NCBI RefSeq assembly: GCF_040807025.1
Contig: NC_090967.1
Location: 3,160,001 to 3,224,000, forward strand
Origin: Struthio camelus
Lineage: Eukaryota > Chordata > Aves > Struthioniformes > Struthionidae
Direction: 5' to 3'
DNA: 64,000 nt
Both the position numbers and the translations under genes were made by a program. The notes under the pieces are model-generated. The model worked only from the letters and a program-made list of their open reading frames with translations. It ran no database searches and had not been told where the DNA came from. Positions 35,952 to 47,900 of this stretch are shown piece by piece. Each line of letters begins with the position of its first letter. Position 1 is the first letter of the stretch.

Positions 35952-38900
35952 GTGAGAAGGGCCGCCTTCTGTCCTCGCTATAACTTGTGCAGTGATTGCT
36001 TTGTTGTCTGCCTCCTGCAGTGGGAGGAACTGGTACCCACCTGCGACCGCCAGCATTAAGGGTGTTGACCAACAATGCAGATGTTAAAGCATCGCGCACT
36101 GCTGGTGCACCATGCTTCCTTTGCAGAATCCCCTTTTCTTCAACCCCCTCCCACTGTGCTTGATCTTTCAAAGCCTATCACAGAGCCAAAGGACGGATTG
36201 CAGAGGTGTTTCCCATCTCTTCAATAGCTATCAGTCTTTTGGGATGTTATGGGAAGCATTAAAGTGGAGTCCTATCTGTTCAAAGTGGAGGTGGCCTCAG
36301 GGTACCCCAAGCAAGCAGTGTGGTCCAGGCGCAGGAACACTTAGGGAATAACATTTCACAAGATGCTGTTTTATGCTCTCCAGATCTCCCCCAACTTATG
36401 GTGCGCAGGGTGCTGCCCTCCAAGCAGCCATCTCACTGCTCCAGGTGCTGCAGGAGAGAGGATGGAGGGCCATGGGGAATGTGTGCTGTTAGGTCTGCTG
36501 TGGAAAGCATTTGGGGAGAAGAGTCAATATTTTATTCCAGATAAATTCTCCAGTTGCTGAAACTGGTTATTTCAGAGACACTTCTGAAAGCTTATGCAAG
36601 GGAAGGAGAAAGGGCTGAATAAAACCAAAAAGCTTTCATGGTTATTTTCCATTTTGAACTAAATTAAGCAGGAAATAGTTGAAGCAAACTCTTAGAGGGT
36701 GGGTACGCTGTTTCTCTCCCAAGGACTCAAAGTGCCTCGGGAGGTTTTCAGCCAGCTTTTAACTCTTAGATTGGTATCAGGCGGCAGGGAGAGGCCTGGC
36801 GGTGCCAGGTGCTGCTGTGCCAGCAGTGAGGGCTGGATGTCTCCAGGAATGCAAGTCGGACATGTCGAGGGAGTCTCTGCCAGGCAAAGCATTGGCCTTG
36901 GCTGCGAATGCTTTGGGAAAGGGCTTTTGCTGTAGGATGACGCGATGGAGCTGCTCCCCGGAACGGGCTGGGAGCCTGTGATGGCTGCGGCCCTTGTTGC
37001 TCTGTGATATTTCAAGCAGTGCCTTTTTAAACCGAGCTCAAAACTAAACCTGCAGTAAATGTGGTCTTCTCAGCAAGCTGTTTGTGTGCGAAAGGAACAG
37101 GAGGTGGGAGGCTGGCAGAGCTGCCCCCGGCTGAGGCACCCGCTCAGAGGGTGGGGTGCGTTTACCCACCCCTGTGCGCGGCCTCTGTTTGCGGGGAGTT
37201 AATGCTAGCTCTTCCTAGCATGACAGACTGGCTGGTGCCAGGCTAAACCGTCTTGTTCCTGAATCTCCCTGATGGGATCGCAGCTTAATTGTAGAGCTTG
37301 GGAAAAGCCTCTCTTTAAAATCCAGCCAAGTGGTTCCCGCGCTCAGACTCAGTGGTGGAGGGTCTGTCTTTCCTGGTGTCGTGGAGGGAAGAGCTCTAAT
37401 CCTTCCTCTGGGCCTAGGTGTTGCGGCAGGAGAGAGGGGCTCGTGTCCTCCCCACTAGACTTGGGGATTTTGTCCCACCAGCTGTTCTTTTCGGGTGGAT
37501 TTGGCCCCGCTTGAGGATGCTGCACCTCCTGCTGTTCGTGTCTTGGGTGCGGCGTTGGCTGGGAGGAGGTGAGCGCTGAGGCTGCGGAGGGGCTCTGAGC
37601 AATGCAGAGTTTGCCTGAGTCTCTTTCACCTCCACGTGTGTTTTTCCTCCTTGCAGGAGCATGTCCCGTGGTGGGTACAAGTTTCTGGGTGAGCTGTCTT
37701 CCTAGATCCCGCTTTTGTGCTTGGCTTTACCCAGCGCATGAGAAACCTTGTTTCTGCTCACCCACCGCTGCTGCCTCCTGTTAGTGCAAAGAAGCATCTC
37801 TTTCCTTCCCATCCACCCCCTGAGCCTCTGGGTTGTAGCAAGATGTATGGTGAGATACGAGACTATTGCAGTGTAAAGTAGACGCTTTCTTCCTTGCGCC
37901 AGGCAGAAGACTGAAGCAATTGGGGGCCGTTTCTCTTGCTCTTCCCCGCAAGCCCCGGCTGACGCATTCAGCTCTGAGGGCTGGCGCTAACGCCTGCCTT
38001 GGCCGCCGCCTTGGTTTCTCAGGTACAGCCCCGAGGTGGACGTGAGGTTCGCGCAGATCCAAGGAGCGGCTGGGAAACTGGCAGTCCGGGGTGTTTGGCC
38101 GAGCTGAGCAGCCGCAGAGGCCCAGGAGCAGTTTGGCTCGCGTTTGCTCGTGGCCGGAAGGATAACAAGTGAACTCTCGCTCTCAGCGAAGCCGGGGCTC
38201 TGCGACGTTCGATTCTCGCTGGGAGAATTTGTCCTTGTCACCAGGAAGAGAAGCTTCTAGTCCTTCCGCGCTGTTTTTCGCGATTGTCACACCCTGTAAC
38301 GCCTGCCCCTACCCGTAACGTGGAAAAGGCCTGAGCACGGTATCTCATCACAGCAGTGTAAGCCACAGACAGCTATGTGGCTTTTCTCCTAAAATCGCAT
38401 CCCCCTCTTCCTTAGGTGTGCCTCTGGGTTGCGTCAGGACTCAGGAATGCTTTCAAGACTTAGCAGAAAGTAGGGATTCCTGAAATTGCACTGCAAGGGG
38501 TTTTAGGGATCCCTCTATTGAATGGTGGTGGTGTAAGTAGGGCTGTTCCCAAGCACTCTGCGCACGCTCTTTTCCCCTGGGGATGGAGTATCTGAAGGGC
38601 CAGTCCTCAAACCAGGCTAGTTGCAGAGGCCAAAAGGGTTTGCTCAGGGTTCAAAAACTCCTAAATCTTCTCTGCCCTTTTTCCTCCCAAAAAGCAAGGG
38701 ATCTTGCAAAAACACGTTTGGAAGTGACTTCTTCAGCTCTCAGCGGCGGGGGATGGGGAAAGGTGAAGTTGTCTTAAGAACAGCTTGTGAAATGGATGAT
38801 TTTTAACAGGTAACGCTTTGCCCCATTTCAACCCTACACTGAGAGGTAGATGCTGATCTCCTTTTGGGTGCCTCAGAGCTCAGCTGCCCTGGACGTGGAC

Positions 38901-41900
38901 GCGTGTCTTCCAAGCTACTGAGGCATCCAAAAGCAGAAGCCATTTGTACAAATCTTGGCTGAAGGCAGTTGTGGGAAGCCAGAAGGGGAATGACTCGGGC
39001 AGGAGTTTCTGGCTCCTGGGCCAGCGCTCGGCTCCTGCCCCTCCGTATTCATGCTAGCCTTAGCATCCTAGTCGGTACGCAAATACAGGGTAAATCCGTA
39101 TCCCAGCTCGACGGCCCTTCTGGCCAGTTCATGGCTATATAAGCGTTGACTGGAGAACGTGGCCCTGGTGAGCCAGGATGGGCGCTAGAGCGGGGTGCTC
39201 CGGGACCTGCCCCCCCCCCCCCCGGCACTCTGAGGCATTGGGTTTTAGGGGACCCATGTCAGGGTTAGAAAGGAGCAGTCAAGCACAGCCCCGGTGGTTA
39301 AATCCAAAGTGCTTATTCCTCTCCTGCCACAGTCCTGTCGCTCTGCCGGTCGGGGTCTTTCCAGCAGCAGCAGCTGGGGAGCGTTGTGGCAGCCCCCCGA
39401 GCTCCCCCCGCCACGGCTGTGCAGTGCCAGCGCCCGTCCGCCGCCCTTGGGCTGCATCTGTGCCGGGGCTGGATGCTGCCCTCCCAAATCCGAGGCCTGA
39501 GGAAGCTGCTGACAGCAGGGGTGGCTGCAGTGTGGCCGGTGGCTCGTGCGCACTGGCACCGGGCTCTGGCCCAGCAGCCTCCCGCGTGGCGGGAGCGTGC
39601 AGCCCTCCTCCTCTGCCAGCTCCTTGTGCCGCTACGAGTGACGCTAGCATGCGAAGGTCCGGGCGTAAATGGGGATCCCAGCATAAAATCGGCTTGCGCC
39701 CAAAGCAGAGAGGAGCTGCGTGTGTGTCAGGCGAAGGCCCGCGGTGCCCGGTGCGAACTCGCAGCTGCCCGCGCGGCCTCCGTGCTGCGGGAGACTCCCC
39801 GTCGAGGCGAGGGCTGCCTGTTTGCCGGGGGCACGCGCTGGGCTCTCTGTCCTGGCACCAGCCACTGGCCGCCTGAGCAGGATGCGGCTCCTCCGCCTGG
39901 CTCCGAGCCCTCGGCTCCCTTGCGTTCCCCTTCTCTCCTCGGAGCTGTCCTCCCATGTTTCCTCTCGCTGCCTGCGGTTTCGGTGTTAATTTCTGGTTGT
40001 GATACCAGCTGGGCACGTATAACTTGCAATTAGGATTTGTCATAGCAGGCCACTCCTGACAGCTCTTCAGTGGTGCTTTGGGGTGGGCTGGGGAATGGGG
40101 AAAGGAATTGAAAACCAAACGTGAACCGGAAAGGTTGCAAATGAACTTGAAGTACCTGGGCCATGCAAAACTCTTCCTCCTCTGAACTCTGCCTGGTGCC
40201 TTGCTGCCTTTCTGCCTGCTCCTGGGTAAGGTGACGCTTTGCAGGGTGTTCGGCAGTGGTTTCCGGAGTGGATTGCCTCTCAGCACCGCTTTTCGGAGCC
40301 AGGAGCCGTCAGCCTCAGCTCAGTTTGGGGTGGGCCGATCCGGCCCCCTTGGCCCTGGGGTGCTCCCCTGAGGGGAGACGATGCCCAAGGGGCAGACCCC
40401 AGCCGAGCCCGGAGCCTCTGCTTGGCTGCCTGACCTGTTTCTCCGCTGCAAGGGGCTGGGAGAGGCGGTGGCAGGGCAAAAGGAGGCTGTGCCGGCAGAA
40501 AGGGTCGGGAACAGGACTCCCAGGGCTCTGCTACGGCCCCGTCCCGAGGCCTGGCCCCAGCAAGGCTTCGGAGCTGCCAGCGGCAGACTTCATCCCCTGG
40601 GAATAGGGGGATTCGGGGAGGGGAAATGTGGAGCGGCAAGAAAATGGGATCCGGCAAGGCTTCTACTTTTGTCTTCTTGTAGTAAACTTGGCAAATTTGT
40701 TTCTTCCAAGTTGTTTTGTGACTTCTCCTCCCTCCCTGCCCTGGTCCCTTTGTTTCTAATGGCAGAATGGAAACACAGCAGTGATTTTTCCTCTAAGTTA
40801 AAAGAGGGAAATTAGTCTTTTAAACATAAAAACAGCATTTTGGAGGGGTGGAGAGGGGAGCGTGTCCTCGTGCAGTATCTGAGGCCGCACCAGGCCACTG
40901 CTGCAGCTGAGCTGGGGACCGGTCCTGGCCAAATGAACGCACCCAGCCGCTGGGGACGGTCTCCAACTGCCCTGCTCTCTTTTAAGCTGTGGCTTTCGCC
41001 GCGTGCCCTGCAGACTCCTGAGTTTCACGCTGGGCACCTCAAAAGGTAACTAAGAAAATCCAGGCTGCTGTCGGCACACTGTGCTTTACGCTCTTGCATC
41101 GTCAGCTCTCCGGGGCAGTCCTGACACGTCCGCACGTCGCAAAGGGCTCAGAGCTGGCTGCTCTGTGAAGGTGTCGGGGCTGCAGAGCTGCCATGGACCA
41201 GCAGCTGCTCAGAGGCACCTTGGTAAGAGGCTGCGAGGGAGAAAACCCCATGCACTGCTTGCTCACCAGTCCCTTTGCCGCTGTTGCTAATGGCAGCTCG
41301 TGCTCGTTTTTTCCCCTTGGGCTTTCAGAGCCTGCTGTACAGGAAGGTCAAACTTTAAAATAATTTTTTTTTTTTGTCTTCTGATGGTATTAAAAAATAC
41401 CACCCCAAGGAACTGTCGCTGCTTGGATTGATGCAGCTCATGTCACCTGTTCAGAGCTTGGGCTGCCGCGTTTTCAGCATTGGACCGGTGCCTGGCTGCC
41501 TTTGCCCAAAGCTGCCCTCTCTTGCTCTCCTTGATGGTGCCGCGCGGGGACAGGAGAAGCGAAAAGCGCAGGTCTCCTCGTCCAGGCGCAACTTTCTGTT
41601 CCTGGTGAGGGCACGACCGGGGCATGCGGAGGCTCCCGGCACGGTCAGCGCTGCGATGCACCATCCGCCTTCACGCTGCGGCTCCACCGTGCCCGCGCGG
41701 ACAACGACACAGTGCAGAGACGCCAGCGCAGGGGAAACCATTGGCACACGGATGGCGCTGGGAGCCCGGCACGGAGCCCCGGCTCGAGCCCAGCTCCCCA
41801 CCCGGGACGCGGAGGCTGGAGGGTGGCCGTGATGTGCAGGAGCAGGTGCCGGACCCGACCGCTGCCAAATCCGCCTTCGGGACAGGGGGACTATTCGGGT

Positions 41901-44900
41901 GTTAGTACAGGGTTAAGAGAAAGCTGCAGCCGGCTTTTAAATGCGATATGAGCAGCGTGCCTGGGTGGGGAGGGAAGGGAGCGGGAGACCCCGTGTCTGG
42001 CCACCTTCTCCCTTGGGTGGCAGCGGCTCTGCTATGGTCTGACGCCACGTCTCGCAGGTGCTGCCAGCTTTCCTGGTGAGCGCAGCCAGCACCGAGCAGG
42101 GCAGAGGCCTCTTTGCAAATCCCAGTCTTTTTGCAGCCTGTCTTGCCACTCTTATTTCTCTTCTTTTCTTAAAAGCTGCGTTTGCCTTTGTGAAGCCTGC
42201 AGTGCTTCCTGCCGGAGTGGCAACCATGTCCTCCCCCAGGGCCACTCATGGACTCCAGCAGTTTTTAGTTATTGAAGTTTTCATTATTTGCGAGCGCTTG
42301 GAGGAGAGGATGGCGTGGGGGCAGTTGCGGGAGCCATTTCCCAGCCTTCCTGCTCCCAGGAGCAGCCGGAGGTGGGAGTTTCCGTTATGCAGCCTGTGCC
42401 CTGCTGGGGGAAAGGACCCAGGAGTCCTGCCTCCTTGCTCTTTCACTTTTTTTTTTCTCCTTCCTATTTTGTTCTCTTTGATAGGCCAGTTCTGGTCTTT
42501 GTATTTTTTTTTTTTTTTTAAATTGAGGAGAGAGAAAGGACAGCTGCCACCTCACAGGGATGCGGATGGACCTCTCCAAGCGTGTCCCTGCTGCGGATGC
42601 TCCTGCGTCCTTGCCCTCTCTCTCCTTGCGGGTTCCCACCCCAGGGCAGTGCTTGTGCTGCGGCTTGTCCGTGCAGTGCTGGCTCAGTCGTTTCGCTTTG
42701 CCCCTCCAGCAGGCTTGCTGGTGTCCCGCACGGTCTTTGTTGCTCCCTTCTTGTGTGTATTCAGACCCAGCCTAACCTCAGGGAAAATCCTGCCATGAAT
42801 TTCCCGGTTGCGTGTTACCGCTCTGAAGGCAGCAGTGATTTTTGGACTTAACTGGCTCATATCCCTGAGGGCAGTGATAGGAAACCTCCATCCCAAGCTC
42901 CTATGAGTAGGTTCAAAGAGACTTTGGGTGTCGCAGGGGTGTCTGAGGATTGCGGCCAGCCTACGCACCCAGAGCTGAGCAGGAGAGAACGAGCTTGTCT
43001 GACTTAGGGCCCTGGAGCCCGAGAACGCCGGTTTTCCAACTCCTGCCTGCCAGCGACGATCTCCCAAGCAGCCGTGGGGGCAGAGGATTTCCCAGGCTGA
43101 AAGCAGTAGTGGCAGTATGGAACAAGCCTGTAAAAATCCACCTAAAACATCTTTGCAGCGCTACCCCAGAGCTGACCTCACGGACCAAATTTCCTGTCGC
43201 TCTCTTGCTGCCCCTTTCAAAGCCCAGTGGCTGGAGCCACCTTGGCCATGGGCGTACGCATACCCGAGCAGGCGGCCACAGCCGTGCCCCAGCGCACGCT
43301 GTTGGCGTGGGCAGAGGCAGGCCTGCCCGGCCGGGCTCTGCCTGCCACCCCGTCCCGCACGGTGTGTGGTGGTGTTTTGCTCTCCCTTGTGATAGTTTGC
43401 AAAACATAGAGGTTCTGGTGCACCGAAGATAAGTTCTCTGCACGCGTTTCTCCTCCCTCCCTGTTCACTGCCTTCTCTCCACCTGGCAGTAGTTCAGGTG
43501 TGACTGTGCTCGCCGCTGGAGGTGAGGGGCTCTACTGGTGCCCGTTAGGATTTCCAGTTCTTCCCCAATAGAGTTCCCGGTGAACCACGGGTTTCCTTGG
43601 ATTCTCTTGAGCAACGCATGGGTGTGTGGGATGACCCGTCTTCTCCCCAGGAAATATCTATCAGCGATGGGCTGGGTCTGGCATACCCTCATGCTATCCA
43701 GACGTTTCTCCTGCTCTTCCCTCCCATATCAGCTGCTTCCGAATCACTGTTAAGAGACGTCCTTTTTCCTCACCATCCCTGCAGAGGCAGGAGACAGAGT
43801 GACTGGAGGAAGGTCCCCTGGGATGGGAGAGGTTCAGCGAGGCAGCGTTGTCTGTCGGAGAGCAGGACTGAGCCACTGTTTGGCTGCCGAGCCCGTCCCC
43901 AGGAGGAGCGGCTCCGTTAGTATCTTCCATTCATCCCTCTTCCCGTAATCCTGCCGCTGACTCTGGCTCGCAGCAGCTGGCTCTGATGTCACCCGGAGAG
44001 GATTTATTGCTGCTTCAGGTGGAGAGCAGCAGTCGGAGCAGATGAAATCTTATGCCAGGAGGAGCTTGTTCCCTGAGCAAATTGCTTGGAGAAAATCCGA
44101 GGAGACAGATGCAGCTCCATCAGATACGCACATGCCAGGGAGTGCGATCGCCTGTCTGCTGGCTTTCCGTGCTGTGGAGGGGGACCTGCGGCAGTTAACT
44201 CCCATGTGCCCGGTTTCCTGGAGGGCTCTGGCAGAAGAGGCATAAAGATATTTTCAGAAACCTCTTTCTTTATTCTTTTCCTTTGTGGACTTGGGGCAGA
44301 GGTAGTGCTGCCTCTTCCTAGATGTAGGAACCCTTTAGCACCTTCCTCATGACCTCCTGGCTCTGTGGGGCGAGCAGTGTGGTGTGCAGACACTATGTAA
44401 ATAGTTCAGTATCTTCCTAGACCCTTTCCCTGCTCCTCCCCTTTCCATACCCTCCGTGGGAGTAGCCGTGCCCAGCTTTGGTGGTGGGAAAGGTCTGTAT
44501 CAGCCTGGGCTGTTAACGTGGCAGGGGCTTGAGGCCGACATGAGGGTCCTCGTGCTGTAGCGGGATGCGCTGTGAGTTTGTGCCACTGCTGAAGGTGAAT
44601 GATTGGCATTTCTAGCTCCTTCTCTGCCCGCATATAGTCACTGTGGGAATCCTAGTGTTTCAGTGTCCCCAGTTGGTTCTCCAGTCCACACCTCCTCCCC
44701 CCCCACGCAGCCAGACGACATCCAGGTATTTCAGCCCAAAGGCAACCCCTCGGCTTTGCCTTCATGCTGCTTTCCTTGCTTGCTGCCCAGGCGTGCAAGC
44801 TCCTTTGCCTCCTCCAGCACCCGCGTGGACCTCTCTGTCCTGCTCACGTGTAACCTGCTCCTGGGCTGGTGTGATCTCTCGCAGTGTGAGTGGGTGGTGC

Positions 44901-47900
44901 TTTGCAGCATAGGTGTGTCCATAGGGAATGCTTTCAGAAGGAAAAACAGCCTGGAGTGGCGTCAGGAAGGCACTTGCCCTGCCTGCGCAGCCAGCTCTGC
45001 AGCAGAGGAATTGGAGGTTGTTGCCTCTGAATATCCTGAAGTGAGGCTTTTTCTTCTGTTAAGACCGCAAGGGATTAATCAGCGAGGGCTGGGGAGAGTC
45101 TCCGTCACCTGCTGCCTCAAATCCTTCTAACTGGGCAACTGAAGTGGAAATTAGGAGCTCCAAGCGCAGGAGCTGCAGCCCAGCCCTGGTTCCTCTGCCT
45201 GTTCCTTGGGAGGGAGGATGGATGATTGGGCTTGGTCCTTGCAGCTCTGGGACGTGGCCAGAGCCCACAGCTCCCCAGAGCCAGAGGAATTTGTCCTGAC
45301 ATTAATGAGTTCGTCAGCAATGTGAACTCCTCTGAGTGCCTTGGCTTTGCCCGCATCCTCGGGCAAGTGATAGCGTCTGGATGAGCAGAGGATGGGGTAG
45401 GACACTCAAATGAGCTAGCAGCACACATGCACAAATAGACATGCATACAGGTACACACAGTTGAACTGCTCTTGCCTGGCAAAGACCCCAGCATTGCAGG
45501 GCTGAGCCTGGTATTGGGGAGCTCTGGCCTTGGCTCCGGGTGTGTTGGGGTGAGCGGGGCTCCGGGAGGCTCCCCGTAGGGACAGAGGTGCTGGAAGCGC
45601 CGACTGTGCTTTTCCCATCCCATGTGCAACTGGCGTGGTGGAGAGAAACCGGGGGAGCTCAGCTGGTGGGAAGACCCTGCGTTGACTGCTGTGCTCCTTG
45701 CCAGGAGATGAGGTGGGAGGGCTCTTCAGTCCTGCGGGTGGGCAGAGACCATGTCTGATGGAGCATGCTGGTACGGAGCCGGGGCCTGCACCTTGGGAAT
45801 GGCACTGAGGGGTGCAGAGCATCCCAGCCAGCGTGGGCTCCTGGATCCCTTGGGAGCGACAGCTCTCACCCAGCATGCACCTTTACTGCCCTACTTGCAT
45901 TGGGGCAGCTGCTTTAAAGAGTTCAGGCGGCTCTTCGTACCTGGGGCTGCCCAGGAGCCTTTGCCTTGCTGCTGTCACCACGAACCACGTTGCTGCTGCC
46001 CTGGCAGCCCAGGCTTCGTGCCATGGTCTTGGTGTAAATCAGTGGCTGCAGGGCTGCCGCCAGCCCCAGCACCACTTCTCAGCTTGGCTCCTCTCTCCCG
46101 GGGCCCCATGGGCAATGGGAAGATGCAGCTGTTCCTCTCCAGCAATGCAGGTGGTGGGATCAGCTCTCAGAGGTTGCAGGAGGCAACGAACTCGCCAGGA
46201 CAAATCTCTGCATGGCTTGTCCTGCTGCAGAGACCCCACAGAGAGGCTGAGTTGGGGAGCAGATGCCTCATGTGTGGGCTGGCATGGTTTTTCGCACTGG
46301 CTGCTACTCCCTCAGCTGGATCTCTGCATGGATCTGTGCTGGAGAAGATCTCCCCAAAGCATGAGCTCTCTTGGGAACAGAGGACATGGGTCTGCCGTGT
46401 CCAAGCCTGGAGTTTAAGCTGTGGAGAGAGGGGGTTTTTTTCAGCCCTATGGTTTGGTCCTTGAGGGGGAGGCCAAAGTGGGGAGCGTTGCCTTGCACCT
46501 TCCCGTAGTGCCATCTCTAGGAGTGTCCCCAGCCTTGGAAAAGGGATTTCCAGCTCCCTGCGGTGTCCTTGAACCACAGCCAGTTGCAGCACCTCAAGCC
46601 ACGCGTGCACTTATGGGGGGGGGGTCTTTTCTCCCTGCCACTCTCTGTGCGGCCCCACTGCCCCAAAGCACTGTCCACAGACTCCGAGCATCCCCCACCC
46701 CAAGTAAAGCACCACCTTCCGAAGAGGAATGGCCAGAGCCATTGCCTTCTCTGTGCAGGGATGTAGCTAGGAGAAACGGCAAGTCCCAGCCGTGCCCCTG
46801 CCACGGCCAGTTACATCCTTGCAGGCCTGGAGCGGGAGGCTGCCCGCTCCCAGCAAACTTGGCATCATTCACCCCAGCGTTAACCTGGAGGCTGCCGATC
46901 CCAGAGGAATCTGGGTAGCCCATCTGGGGGTAATTAACAGGCATGTTGCAACTCCACACAGCGCGATCCTGTTCTTGCTCGTGCCTCGAGGCCTATTTAT
47001 ATGTTCTAGGAGCTGCCGAACCTGCTTGGGATGTTCTGCAGCCCCGAAGCCCTTGGGGGGACGGCAGCTGGTGTGATGTGGGGTTAGCACAAAGGCTCAC
47101 TCACTTTCAATCGGCTTTCTCTTGTCTCTCCCTGCAGGGAAGAACCTCTACACAAACGAATACGTAGCTATCAAATTGGTGAGTCCTCTCCCTCCCTCCT
47201 CGGGTTGTCGGCAGGGGCTGATGTTTGGGCCACCTGGGAAGGTACTTGCTCAAGACACTGCCTGCTTGGTGAAAATGGGTCAAGCTGAATCAGTTGCGAT
47301 GGGCAGCGGCTGGGTAGGGGAGCTGTCCTCACCTTTAGGAATTTAGGGCATGCAGAGCAATGAACGTCATTGCAAGTGGGGAGGTCTGGGCCTGGGGAGA
47401 GACTCTCTGAGTCTTCGCTTTCCCAGGACCTTCCTGTGGTCTGTGCTGCACTTACCAGCACTTCAGTCCATACCAGCAGCAGAGAGACCACGAGGAGGGG
47501 CTGGTTACTGTTAATACCTGGTCCCGTTAATGCCTACCCCAGCACCTGGATCTCCCTGGAAGGGGATCTGGTTCCCACATGGGCTGGTTTTCTCTCCTCA
47601 TCCTCTGAGGCTTCATCCCCACTTTCTACCGGTTTTTCTCAGCCCCAAATGCTCTCAGCTCTGCAGCGGCTGTGACATGCCCCAGCTGCTGCCAGCGTGT
47701 GAAGGAGGTGTCTGATGCCCAGACCTCCCTAACATTCTGCTCTCTTCAATGGCCTTAACTGTTCTCATTCTCTCCTTCAAGGAACCCATCAAATCCCGGG
47801 CCCCCCAGCTGCACCTGGAGTATCGATTCTACAAGCAGCTCGGCAATGCAGGTACGGGGCCGGAGCCATACAGCCAGGGTGGGAACTGGCCGCCCAGGCG

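Larger units (their letters stand above)
35952..47137 (+). other. CSNK1G2: CSNK1G2 intron 2 (11.2 kb)
   Basis: Donor GTGAGA; acceptor at 47136-47137 after TTGTCTCTCCCTGCAG. No coding exon of the kinase is missing from this interval because exons 2 and 3 join in frame. It contains a CpG-rich area around 39.2-39.9 kb with a TATA-like site, a second GC-rich area near 41.6-41.85 kb, and short homopolymer runs. Long frames on both strands (for example 335 codons antisense at 39279-40286) show no known domain. Confidence 0.85.

Noticed and set aside
39279..40286. 335-codon antisense open frame in intron 2
   Set aside because: Same reasons: a CpG-rich segment, low-complexity peptide, sense-strand frames of similar length overlapping it, no known family.
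45751..46464. 237-codon plus-strand frame at the end of intron 2
   Set aside because: No domain, no splice-site support, overlaps a 201-codon frame in another phase, and is not needed for the kinase reading frame.
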